The notes under the pieces are model-generated. The model was not told the origin of the DNA. It made no database searches and was given only the letters and a program-made list of their open reading frames with translations. DNA of 64,000 nucleotides from Actinomycetaceae bacterium (GTDB lineage Bacteria; Actinomycetota; Actinomycetes; Actinomycetales; Actinomycetaceae). A program made the translations under genes and the position numbers. Shown here piece by piece: positions 26,011 to 34,242 of this stretch. How positions within the stretch are numbered: position 1 is the first letter of the stretch; each line of letters begins with the position of its first letter. The stretch covers positions 67,555 to 131,554 of the forward strand of contig JAUNVG010000005.1 in assembly GCA_030537735.1 (NCBI GenBank), written 5' to 3'.

Positions 26011-27579
26011 ATGCGACTATTCCATCGTCGTGCAGCCAAACTCAGTGCTGTAGCTGCTGCTTTTGCCCTCACCCTAACTGCCTGCTCCGGCGGAGGAAGT
26101 GAACAAGGTAGCAACGACGGAGGCGGCTCGGACGCTCCCGCCAAAGACACCATTACCGCGCAAGTGGCATACGCTGGTTTGAAGTTCGACCCAGCCACCA
26201 CCTCGGGCGCACTGGCGCTAGGAGCCAACTGGCACGTCACCGAAGGTCTATACAACCTGGATATGACCACCTTCGAAGCCTACCCGGCACTCGCTGACGG
26301 CGATCCGGAAAAGGTCTCCGACACCGAATACAAGGTGAAACTACGTTCCGACGCTAAGTTCTCCACCGGTGACCCGGTTACCGCCGAGGACGTGGTGGCC
26401 TCCTTCGGTAAGACCACCGCGGAAGGAACCCTCTACGTTTCCATGCTCGACTTCATCGACAGCATGGAAGCAGGCGACGGTGAAGTAACCGTGAAGCTAG
26501 CCAAGCCGTTCCCACTGGTTAAAGAACGCCTCTCCCTGGTGCGCGTAACCCCGGCCTCGGCAACTGAAGAAGAAATGACCGCCAAACCCATCGGCTCCGG
26601 CCCGTGGAAGTACGCCGAAATCACCGAGCAGGTCGTTAAGTTCGAAAAGAACGAACACTACAACGGCCCCAAGCCGGCTATCGCCAACAACATGGTGTGG
26701 AACGTGAACGTCGATGACACCGCGCGCGTGACCGCCATGCAGCAAGGCGACACCGACGTGATGGAAAACGTTCCCGCCAAGGCATTCAAGACCCTGGAAG
26801 GCTCCGGCGCACAGATTGAAACCGTTCAGGGCTTCAACCAGGCCTTCGTAATGTTCAACACCAAGAACGCTCCCTTCGACAACCCGAAGGTACGTCAAGC
26901 AGTGCTGTACGCCATCGACGTACAAAAACTGATTGACAACCAGATGGAAGGACAGGCCGAAGCCGCCACCTCCTTCCTGCCGAAGAACTTCGCTAACTAC
27001 CACGAAGCCAAGAACGTATTCACCTACGACGTGGAAAAGGCCAAGGCGCTGCTGGCTGAAGCTGGCGTGACCACTCCGATCAGCACCACCTTGTACACCA
27101 CCGACCACAAGTGGATCACCGACCTGGCTCCGCAGGTGAAGAACAACCTGGCTGAAATCGGCATCAACGTCGACATCCAGTCCATGAAGTCCGCTGCTCT
27201 CTACCCCGAGATCACCGACAAGGACGATGCCGACTACACCATGATGATGGCCCCCGGCGACCCGTCAGTATTCGGCAACGACCCCGACCTGCTGATGAAC
27301 TGGTGGTACGGCGACAACGTGTGGACCAAGCAGCGTAGCTTCTGGAATGGCTCCGACGGCTACAACCAGCTCCACGCCGCCATGGACAAGGCCATTGCCG
27401 CTGAAGGCGACGCCCAGCAGCAGGCTTGGAACGAATGCTTCGACATTCTCTCCGACGAAGTACCGCTCTACCCGCTGTTCCACCGCAAGGTGTCAACCGC
27501 CATCAAACAAGACGTGTTCTCTGAATACAAGGCCCTGGGCACCACCGGCCTAAGCTTCCTTGACGCGAAGCTGAAGTAG
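26011..27579 (+). CDS. Opp/Dpp-family substrate-binding lipoprotein for sialic acid or sialyl-oligosaccharide uptake
   Basis: 522 residues, family-5 extracellular solute-binding protein. The signal peptide ends LTLTAC with lipidation Cys, then a Gly/Ser linker. The body has DVVASFGKT, PIGSGPWKY and PKVRQAVLYAIDV, standard for peptide/nickel-type binding proteins. I chose the ATG after GAGGAG rather than a TTG 60 bases upstream in the operator. It heads an operon with permease, ATPase, nanA, nanK and nanE genes, so the cargo is probably N-acetylneuraminate, as in the SatABCD system of Haemophilus ducreyi, which is of the same transporter class. Oligosaccharides are possible too. Confidence 0.88.
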   Translation: MRLFHRRAAKLSAVAAAFALTLTACSGGGSEQGSNDGGGSDAPAKDTITAQVAYAGLKFDPATTSGALALGANWHVTEGLYNLDMTTFEAYPALADGDPEKVSDTEYKVKLRSDAKFSTGDPVTAEDVVASFGKTTAEGTLYVSMLDFIDSMEAGDGEVTVKLAKPFPLVKERLSLVRVTPASATEEEMTAKPIGSGPWKYAEITEQVVKFEKNEHYNGPKPAIANNMVWNVNVDDTARVTAMQQGDTDVMENVPAKAFKTLEGSGAQIETVQGFNQAFVMFNTKNAPFDNPKVRQAVLYAIDVQKLIDNQMEGQAEAATSFLPKNFANYHEAKNVFTYDVEKAKALLAEAGVTTPISTTLYTTDHKWITDLAPQVKNNLAEIGINVDIQSMKSAALYPEITDKDDADYTMMMAPGDPSVFGNDPDLLMNWWYGDNVWTKQRSFWNGSDGYNQLHAAMDKAIAAEGDAQQQAWNECFDILSDEVPLYPLFHRKVSTAIKQDVFSEYKALGTTGLSFLDAKLK

Positions 27580-27620
27580 TACACGTCCACACCCACCAGA
27601 GGTATAACCTCTGACCTAAC

Positions 27621-27650
27621 AGCGGTGGGGTAGGACACTACCCCACCGCT
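27621..27650 (+). terminator. Perfect 13-bp attenuator hairpin between binding protein and permease
   Basis: AGCGGTGGGGTAG and CTACCCCACCGCT surround a 4-base loop, followed by GTTTC. Positioned 41 bases after the binding-protein stop, it would let the lipoprotein be made in excess over the membrane parts. Its last base is the first base of a parS sequence. Confidence 0.75.
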
Positions 27651-27665
27651 GTTTCACGTGAAACA
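27650..27665. other. Perfect parS centromere-like site (ParB binding)
   Basis: TGTTTCACGTGAAACA, a perfect 16-base palindrome identical to the canonical chromosomal parS bound by ParB (Spo0J). It is the only full match I found in the window. parS sites usually cluster near oriC, which suggests that this window is origin-proximal. It is placed between the attenuator and the permease gene, within the sialic-acid operon. Confidence 0.85.
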
Positions 27666-27685
27666 ACCAGTCGGAAAGACGCATC

Positions 27686-28642
27686 GTGAATAACTTGCTC
27701 AGACTGCTGGGAAGGCGCCTAATCGCCCTGCCAATCATGGCATTTGGGGTAACTTTACTGGTGTTCTTCCTCATGTCGTTTTCCAAATACGACCCCGCGG
27801 TAGCGGCCCTGGGTGAAAACGCCACCGCCGCACAGCTAGATGCATACCGCCACGAAATGGGTTTCGATCGACCCTGGATAGAACAGTTCTTCTCCTACAT
27901 CGGCGGCCTCTTCCAAGGCGACCTGGGAGTCTACGGGGTAACTAAAGCCCCCGTCTCCGGCCGCATCGCCGAAGCCTTCCCCATCACCATGCAGGTGACC
28001 TTCTTCGGACTCATCATCGCGGTCGTCCTAGCGGTGCTGCTCGGCGTCCTCGCCGCCCTCTACCGCGACCGCTGGCCCGACCAAGTAATCCGCGTACTTT
28101 CCATCATCGCCATCGCCACGCCCTCCTTCTGGCTCGGCGTACTACTAATCTACGTATTCCAAATCAAACTCGGCCTACTACCCGGCTCCGGAATACTCCC
28201 CGCACTATCGGAAGACCCCAGCGGCTGGTTCGAACGCATCCTCATGCCCGGCTTCGCCCTCGGGCTACCCGTTGCCGGCCAACTCACCCGCATTATCCGC
28301 ACCTCCATGGTGGAAGAACTCGACAAAGACTACGTACGCACCGCCATCGGTGCGGGCGTACCCAAACGTGAAGTAATCGCCCGCAACGTACTGCGCAACG
28401 CCCTCATCACCCCGGTAACCGTCCTCGGCATGAAGATCGGCTACCTCATCGGCGGCGCCATCGTTATCGAAGTCATCTTCGGACTACCCGGCATGGGCAC
28501 AGTCATGTTCGACGGCATTAACGGAAACGAACCCATCTTGGTGCAAGGCGTGGTGCTGGTAGTAGCACTATCCTTCATCGTTATTAACATCATCGTGGAC
28601 CTGCTCTACGTCCTCATCAACCCCCGGATTCGGACGGTGTGA
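27686..28642 (+). CDS. ABC transporter permease, DppB type (sialic-acid operon)
   Basis: 318 residues, six transmembrane segments. Typical DppB/OppB features: N-terminal LLGRRLIALPIMAFGVTLLVFFL, the periplasmic region with MGFDRPWIEQFFSYIGG, and the EAA loop IRTSMVEELDKDYVRTAIGAGVPKREVIARNVLRNAL-like segment. GTG start preceded by GGAAAG. It lies 106 bases after the binding protein, beyond the attenuator and parS, and 3 bases before the permease-ATPase fusion gene. Confidence 0.92.
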   Translation: MNNLLRLLGRRLIALPIMAFGVTLLVFFLMSFSKYDPAVAALGENATAAQLDAYRHEMGFDRPWIEQFFSYIGGLFQGDLGVYGVTKAPVSGRIAEAFPITMQVTFFGLIIAVVLAVLLGVLAALYRDRWPDQVIRVLSIIAIATPSFWLGVLLIYVFQIKLGLLPGSGILPALSEDPSGWFERILMPGFALGLPVAGQLTRIIRTSMVEELDKDYVRTAIGAGVPKREVIARNVLRNALITPVTVLGMKIGYLIGGAIVIEVIFGLPGMGTVMFDGINGNEPILVQGVVLVVALSFIVINIIVDLLYVLINPRIRTV

Positions 28643-28645
28643 CCC

Positions 28646-30673
28646 ATGTTGTTCGGAAAACGCGACGTAATAGATAAAGCCTCCCGGCCCGGCGTGAAGC
28701 TCAACCGCTTCACCAACATGACCATAGGATCACGCCTGGCGTTCATCGTCATCGGGCTGCTAATCCTGGTGGCAGTGCTTGCCCCCTGGATCGCCCCGCA
28801 CGACCCGCTCGCCATCGAATCCACCTACGAAGCCCCCAGCGGCGAATACTTCTTCGGCACCGACAACCTCGGACGCGACGTCATGTCGCGCGTCATCTAC
28901 GGCGCCCGCTACTCCCTGGTAATCGGCCTATCCGCCACCTTCTTCGCCCTCATCGTGGGATCCTTCATCGGCGCCCTCGCCGCCGTCACCCGCACCTGGA
29001 TCTCCGAAATCATCATGCGCATCATCGACATCGTCATGTCGGTACCCGGCATCGCGCTGGCCGCCGTGTTCGTATCCATCCTGGGTCAATCCATGATCGG
29101 AATCATCATCTCCATCGGTGTGCTCTACGTGCCGCAGATCGCCCGCGTGGTGCGTGCCAACGTGATCTCCGAATACGGTAAAGACTACGTGCGGGCAGTG
29201 ATCGTCTCCGGCGCGCGCGCCCCGTGGATCCTAATCAAACACGTAACGCGCAACATTGCCGCCCCGGTCATGGTGTTCACCACCCTGTCGGTCGCAGACG
29301 CCATCGTCTTCGAAGCCTCCCTGTCCTTCATTAACGCCGGCATCCCCGAACCCACCCCCACCTGGGGTAACATTCTGGCCGCCGCCAAGGAAGGCGTACT
29401 CTACGGCTACTGGTGGCAAGCGACCTTCCCCGGCCTGCTCATTATGATCACCGTGCTATGCCTCAATATCCTGTCTGAAGGCATAACCGACGCTATGGTG
29501 GCAGCGCCCTCCGCGGCCGCCCCCACCACCCCCGCCGACCAGGCAGCGCGACGTAAAGAAGACCGGCTCCTGACCGACCCGGTCGCCGCCTACCGCGAAC
29601 AAGCCGACTCCCTCGCAGCGTCCCTCGCGGCCCTGAAGGAAGCCGAAAACCGTCGCACCGACCGCCTGCAACCGACCTCGCAGGCAGAACCCGTACTGTC
29701 GGTACGCGACCTGTGCATCCAGTTCCCCCGCCACGGTGAAGTAAACGTAGTAGACCACGTTTCCTTCGACGTGCGCCCGGGTGAAACCATGGGGCTAGTG
29801 GGCGAATCCGGGTGCGGTAAGTCCATTACCTCACTGGCGATTATGGGACTGCTGGACCCGAAGGCGAAGATCAGTGGCGAAATCATGTTCAACGGCCAAA
29901 ACCTAGTGGGGCTAGGAGCCAAAGAACACAACGCCCTGCGCGGACACGAGATCGCCATGATCTACCAAGACGCGCTCTCCAGCCTCAACCCGTCCATGCT
30001 GATAAAGAACCAGATGCGACAGCTCACCAAGCGCGGCGGCACCCGCAGCGCCGAAGAACTCCTGACACTGGTGGGACTGGACCCCAAACGCACCCTGGAA
30101 TCCTACCCGCACGAACTCTCCGGTGGGCAACGCCAGCGCGTACTCATCGCCATGGCCCTCACCCGCGACCCGAAACTGGTGATCGCGGACGAACCCACCA
30201 CCGCGCTGGACGTGACCGTGCAAAAGCAAGTGATCGAACTACTCAACGAACTACGCGAAAAACTCGGGTTCGCTATGGTGTTCGTATCCCACGACCTCGC
30301 GCTGGTAGCGAAAGTCGCACACGCCATCACCGTGATGTACGCCGGACAAGTGGTGGAACAAGGCTCCACCACGGAACTGCTAACCGACCCGCGCCACGAA
30401 TACACTCGCGGCCTGCTGGGATCGGTTACCTCCATCGAAGCGTCCTCCAGCCGACTACACCAAGTGCCCGGCACCGTGCCCAGCCCGCGCGACTTCCCGC
30501 GCGGCGACAGGTTCGCACCCCGATCCTCCCACCCCGACGTGGGACTGGACACCCGCCCGGTGATGGTGGCAGTAGAAGGCACCCAGCACTACTACGCCAC
30601 CTTGCCGGCAAACACCCAGACCGCCACTAACAACGCTGGGAAGGATCAACGTCAGGAAGGAAGCGAGCAATGA
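28646..30673 (+). CDS. Fused ABC permease (DppC) and ATPase (DppD)
   Basis: 675 residues combining two subunits usually made separately. Residues 1-290 are a DppC permease (FFGTDNLGRDVMSRVIYGARYSL-type start, DYVRAVIVSGARAPW EAA loop). A charged, Ala-rich linker of about 50 residues follows. Residues about 345-600 are an ATPase: GESGCGKS, LSGGQRQRV, LVIADEPTTALDV. The C-terminal oligopeptide-transporter tail is present (GDRFAPRSSH) but the Cys residues that bind a 4Fe-4S cluster in Opp/Dpp ATPases (GCRFxxRCP) are all replaced. ATGA overlap with the next ATPase gene. Such DppC-DppD fusions are known in this transporter superfamily. Confidence 0.92.
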   Translation: MLFGKRDVIDKASRPGVKLNRFTNMTIGSRLAFIVIGLLILVAVLAPWIAPHDPLAIESTYEAPSGEYFFGTDNLGRDVMSRVIYGARYSLVIGLSATFFALIVGSFIGALAAVTRTWISEIIMRIIDIVMSVPGIALAAVFVSILGQSMIGIIISIGVLYVPQIARVVRANVISEYGKDYVRAVIVSGARAPWILIKHVTRNIAAPVMVFTTLSVADAIVFEASLSFINAGIPEPTPTWGNILAAAKEGVLYGYWWQATFPGLLIMITVLCLNILSEGITDAMVAAPSAAAPTTPADQAARRKEDRLLTDPVAAYREQADSLAASLAALKEAENRRTDRLQPTSQAEPVLSVRDLCIQFPRHGEVNVVDHVSFDVRPGETMGLVGESGCGKSITSLAIMGLLDPKAKISGEIMFNGQNLVGLGAKEHNALRGHEIAMIYQDALSSLNPSMLIKNQMRQLTKRGGTRSAEELLTLVGLDPKRTLESYPHELSGGQRQRVLIAMALTRDPKLVIADEPTTALDVTVQKQVIELLNELREKLGFAMVFVSHDLALVAKVAHAITVMYAGQVVEQGSTTELLTDPRHEYTRGLLGSVTSIEASSSRLHQVPGTVPSPRDFPRGDRFAPRSSHPDVGLDTRPVMVAVEGTQHYYATLPANTQTATNNAGKDQRQEGSEQ

Positions 30674-31491
30674 CCACCCCCATCATTGAGCTGCGCGACG
30701 TGGAAGTAACCTTCCGCTCCCGCACCGGTCCGCTGCTGAACCCACACCGCGTGCACGCCGTGCGGAAAGTGAACCTGGCACTCATGCCCGGAGAAACCAT
30801 CGGCATCGTCGGTGAATCCGGGTGTGGTAAATCCACCACCGCGAACGTCATGTGTGGACTACAAACCGCCACCAGCGGCAAAGTCCTCTTCAAAGGTAAC
30901 GACGTCACCAATCGCAGTGCGCGACAGCGGATGGAAATCGGGCGCGTAGTGTCCGTGGTATTCCAAGACCCCGCCACCGCCCTCAACGCCCGCATGAGCG
31001 TGCGCGAACAACTACTTGACCCGCTGGTAGTGCACCACGTCGGATCGCGGAAAGAACGCCAAGACCGAGTCCACGAACTCATCTCCATGGTGGGACTACC
31101 CGAATCCGTACTGGACGCCCTACCCGGGCAACTATCAGGTGGGCAACGCCAGCGCGTGGCCATCGCTCGCGCCCTGTCACTGGAGCCGGATGCGATTATC
31201 GCCGACGAACCCACCTCCGCCCTGGACGTGTCGGTACGCGCGCAGATCCTTAACCTGCTGTCGGACCTTAAACGCGACCTTGGCCTGGCGATGGTTTTCA
31301 TCAGCCACGACATCCAAACCGTGCGATACGTATCGGACCGGATCGTGGTGATGAACGCCGGACAAATCGTGGAAGAAGGACCCGCCGCCCAAGTCCTCAA
31401 CAACCCGCAGCACGAATACACCCGCACCCTGCTGGGAGCGGCACCATCGCTACTGCACCCCACCGAAGCTGAATGCGCGGCGCGGAACTAA
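30670..31491 (+). CDS. ABC transporter ATP-binding protein, DppF type (sialic-acid operon)
   Basis: 273 residues: Walker A GESGCGKST, Q-loop VVFQDPATALNARMS, signature LSGGQRQRV, Walker B IIADEPTSALDV, and switch His in FISHD. It stops soon after the ABC core (EYTRTLLGAAPSLLHPTEAE) and so lacks the cluster-binding C-terminal tail of longer OppF proteins, in line with the tail loss of Cys in its fused partner. Overlaps that gene by 4 bases and ends 17 bases before nanA. Confidence 0.92.
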   Translation: MTTPIIELRDVEVTFRSRTGPLLNPHRVHAVRKVNLALMPGETIGIVGESGCGKSTTANVMCGLQTATSGKVLFKGNDVTNRSARQRMEIGRVVSVVFQDPATALNARMSVREQLLDPLVVHHVGSRKERQDRVHELISMVGLPESVLDALPGQLSGGQRQRVAIARALSLEPDAIIADEPTSALDVSVRAQILNLLSDLKRDLGLAMVFISHDIQTVRYVSDRIVVMNAGQIVEEGPAAQVLNNPQHEYTRTLLGAAPSLLHPTEAECAARN

Positions 31492-31508
31492 AAAGTAGGA
31501 AGAACAAA

Positions 31509-32465
31509 ATGACTAATAAAACCATCCGCGGCGTCGTACCTCCGGTGGTGACACCACTGACTGAGACCGGGCAGTTCGACGAAATCAGCTTCGAACGCTC
31601 CCTCAACCGCATGATTGACGCCGGCGTACACGGGGTGTTCGTGCTTGGGTCCTCCGGGGAAGTAGTGTTCTCCACCGACGCGCGCCGACGCGAAATCACC
31701 GCCGCCGCCATGCGTATCGTCGCCGGGCGCGTACCCGTGCTCGTGGGGTGCATCGACACCGAAACCGCCCGCGTCATTGAACACGCCAAGGTCGCGCAAG
31801 AACTAGGAGCAGACGGTATCGTAGTCACCGCCCCGTTCTACGCCCTGGGCGGGCTAGCGGAAATCGAACGCCACTTCCGCCTCATCCACGAAGCCATTGA
31901 CCTGCCCATCTTCGCCTATGACATCCCCGTGTGCGTGCACGTCAAACTCCCCGGTGACCTGCTCATGCGCCTGGGGCGTGAAGGTGTCATCGCCGGAGTC
32001 AAAGACTCCTCCGGAGACGACGTGTCCTTCAGGTTCCTCAGCGCCGACAACGCTGCCGCCGGACACCCGCTGCAACTACTCACCGGACACGAAGTGGTAG
32101 TGGACGGGTCCTACATGGCGGGAGCAGACGGGTCGGTGCCCGGCCTGGCCAACGTCGACCCCTGGGGGTACGTGCGCCAGTGGGATGCCTACCAAGCCGG
32201 AGACTGGGAGAGCGTGCGCCGCGAACAAGACCGCTTAGCGGACCTGATGCGCATTGTCACCGTCACTCGCGGGGCCTTCGGATACGGAGCGGGCGTGGGA
32301 GCGTTCAAGACCGCGCTCATGCTGCTGGGCGTATTCGAATCCAACCGCATGCCAGACCCGGTGGTGGCTTTAGAAGGTGAAAACGTCGACGCCATCCGCG
32401 CAGTGCTGCAGCGGGCCGGACTGCTGGACGAGGCGGGGAACCCGGTTCCCCCTCCCGGCGCGTAG
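31509..32465 (+). CDS. nanA: N-acetylneuraminate lyase, DHDPS superfamily
   Basis: 318 residues. Would split N-acetylneuraminate into ManNAc and pyruvate. It has the class I aldolase barrel: GVFVLGSSGEVVF (carboxylate-binding GSSGE), catalytic Tyr137 (FAYDIPV), Schiff-base Lys165 (GVKDSSGD), numbering equal to E. coli NanA. Sequence alone is closer to the broad DapA-like group than to E. coli NanA, so specificity relies on the neighbours nanK, nanE, the sialidase and the regulator. ATG with AGGAAG upstream; an earlier in-frame start overlapping the ATPase gene was rejected. Confidence 0.88.
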   Translation: MTNKTIRGVVPPVVTPLTETGQFDEISFERSLNRMIDAGVHGVFVLGSSGEVVFSTDARRREITAAAMRIVAGRVPVLVGCIDTETARVIEHAKVAQELGADGIVVTAPFYALGGLAEIERHFRLIHEAIDLPIFAYDIPVCVHVKLPGDLLMRLGREGVIAGVKDSSGDDVSFRFLSADNAAAGHPLQLLTGHEVVVDGSYMAGADGSVPGLANVDPWGYVRQWDAYQAGDWESVRREQDRLADLMRIVTVTRGAFGYGAGVGAFKTALMLLGVFESNRMPDPVVALEGENVDAIRAVLQRAGLLDEAGNPVPPPGA

Positions 32466-32517
32466 CCACTGGTGAATACGCGAAAACCTACCTAAGTGCG
32501 TTAAAAAGGGGGAAACC

Positions 32518-33480
32518 GTGAGCTGGGTGTTAGCGATTGACATTGGTGGAACCAAAATCGCCGGAGCACTGGTGAACGAGGAAGCACACGTCCTCGCCGC
32601 TGAAAACGCCAGCCTGCCCACCCCTAAAACCGGGGGCGAGGACGTGGCGGCAGCAGTGGCGCAAATGGCGAGCCAACTGCAAAGCCAAGCGCAAGAACAC
32701 GGCCTGCAGCCGCGAGCTGTGGGGATCGGTAGTGCTGGGGTCGTCGACCCGGAAGGCAGGCGAATCGTTTCCGCCACCGACGCCATCCCCGGCTGGGGTG
32801 GGACCGAACTGGCGAAGATCGTGGAAACGCAGGTGAAACTGCCCGTCACCATTGAAAACGACGTGCACGCCCACGCACGCGGAGAAATGTGGATGGGAGC
32901 CGGACGCGGACTCGAAAGCGCCATTATGGTGGCGGTGGGAACCGGCATCGGCGGAGCCATTATTTCCGGAGGACAAATCCTGCGCGGCAGTCACGGCCTG
33001 GCCGGACACCTGGGGCACCTGCCAGCGAGCATGGGACAGGACCGACCCTGCTCATGTGGGGTTTTGGGGCATATCGAAGCCATCGGGTCAGGGCCGGGAA
33101 TGAGCGCGTGGTACAACCACCGCGCCACCAACGGCAGCGGCAGTGAAAGCCGACTAGCAGCCAGATTCACCCCGGTGGCGAACGCGCGCGAGTTGGAACA
33201 ACGCGCCCAAGCCGGCGACGAACTGGCCGGCACCGTGATGAGTGAAGCCGCCTACGCCACCGGGCAGATACTGGCAGGACTGGTAAACAGTTTCGACCCG
33301 CAAACAGTCATTGTCGGTGGGGGATTAGCGAACGCCGGACCACACTACTGGGACGGGTTGCGCGCCGGATACCACGGGCAACTCATGCCACCGCTGGCGC
33401 AAGTACCATTGGTGGCAGCGGAACTAGGAACGCAAGCAGCCCTACTGGGCGCCGCCGCACTAGCTTTTACACAGATTTAA
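32518..33480 (+). CDS. nanK: N-acetylmannosamine kinase, ROK family
   Basis: 320 residues, phosphorylates ManNAc from the lyase reaction. ATP-binding DIGGTKIAGALV at the N-terminus, GIGSAGVVD, the catalytic segment ENDVHAHARGEM, and GTGIGGAII. The ROK zinc motif is altered: Cys178-X-Cys180-G-X2-G-His185-X-Glu, with His where the third Cys normally sits. No HTH, so an enzyme rather than a regulator. GTG start preceded by AAAGGGGG. Between nanA and nanE, which fixes its likely substrate. Confidence 0.88.
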   Translation: MSWVLAIDIGGTKIAGALVNEEAHVLAAENASLPTPKTGGEDVAAAVAQMASQLQSQAQEHGLQPRAVGIGSAGVVDPEGRRIVSATDAIPGWGGTELAKIVETQVKLPVTIENDVHAHARGEMWMGAGRGLESAIMVAVGTGIGGAIISGGQILRGSHGLAGHLGHLPASMGQDRPCSCGVLGHIEAIGSGPGMSAWYNHRATNGSGSESRLAARFTPVANARELEQRAQAGDELAGTVMSEAAYATGQILAGLVNSFDPQTVIVGGGLANAGPHYWDGLRAGYHGQLMPPLAQVPLVAAELGTQAALLGAAALAFTQI

Positions 33481-33495
33481 AAAATGGGGATAACT

Positions 33496-34188
33496 ATGAC
33501 TGACCAAACCGATATCACTATCCAAGGGATTATTGCTGCTAGCCGCGGACTGATTGTGTCCTGCCAGGCCTACCCCGGCGAACCCCTGCGCACCCCCGAA
33601 GTCACCGCCCGCATGTGCCAAGCAGTAGTGGAAGGCGGAGCAGTCGCGGTGCGAGTGCAAGGGGTGGTTGACATCGCCGCCGCACGTCAAGCCGTGCAAG
33701 TACCCGTGGTGGGACTTATCAAATACGGGCACGACGGGGTTTACATCACCCCCTCCGTGGCGCACGCACGCGCCTGCGCCCAAGCGGGAGCCTCCATCGT
33801 TGCGATCGACGCCACCGACCGTCCTCGTCTGGGAGGAAACTTCGCCGACGCCTGCGCCGCCATTCACGATGAGTTCCCCGGCGTCGCAGTAATGGCTGAC
33901 TGCGGAAGCTTGGAGGACGCACTGCGCGCCGAAGACGCCGGCGCCGACCTCATCGGCACCACCTTGGGAGGATACACCCCGGACCGACCCAAGACCGACG
34001 GACCTGACTTTGAGTTCATTGACCAAGTGTGCGAGCGGATCACCAAACCCATCGTGGTGGAAGGACGTATCCACACGGTGGAGCAGTTGCGGCAAGTGTG
34101 GACGCGCCCGATTCACGCCGCGTGCGTGGGTACCGCCATCACCCACCCCACCTCCATCACTCGCTGGTTCGCTAACGTCACGAACTAG
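33496..34188 (+). CDS. nanE: N-acetylmannosamine-6-phosphate 2-epimerase
   Basis: 230 residues, the usual NanE length. Converts ManNAc-6-P to GlcNAc-6-P. Barrel features: GLIVSCQA at the start, VRVQGVVDI, Lys in GLIKYGHDGVYITPS, IVAIDATDRPR, MADCGSLEDAL and GADLIGTTLGGYT. I prefer the second ATG because GGGGA sits 5 bases before it; a start 12 bases upstream is possible. Last gene of the operon. The next steps, GlcNAc-6-P deacetylase (nagA) and deaminase (nagB), are not in the window. Confidence 0.92.
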   Translation: MTDQTDITIQGIIAASRGLIVSCQAYPGEPLRTPEVTARMCQAVVEGGAVAVRVQGVVDIAAARQAVQVPVVGLIKYGHDGVYITPSVAHARACAQAGASIVAIDATDRPRLGGNFADACAAIHDEFPGVAVMADCGSLEDALRAEDAGADLIGTTLGGYTPDRPKTDGPDFEFIDQVCERITKPIVVEGRIHTVEQLRQVWTRPIHAACVGTAITHPTSITRWFANVTN

Positions 34189-34242
34189 GGGAAAATTCGC
34201 GCAGGTCTTCTGCAGCAGAGGCGATCTTCGTATGATTAACGG

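Noticed and set aside
30627..31463. 278-residue open frame on the minus strand
   Set aside because: Antisense to the DppF-type ATPase gene; no recognisable domain.
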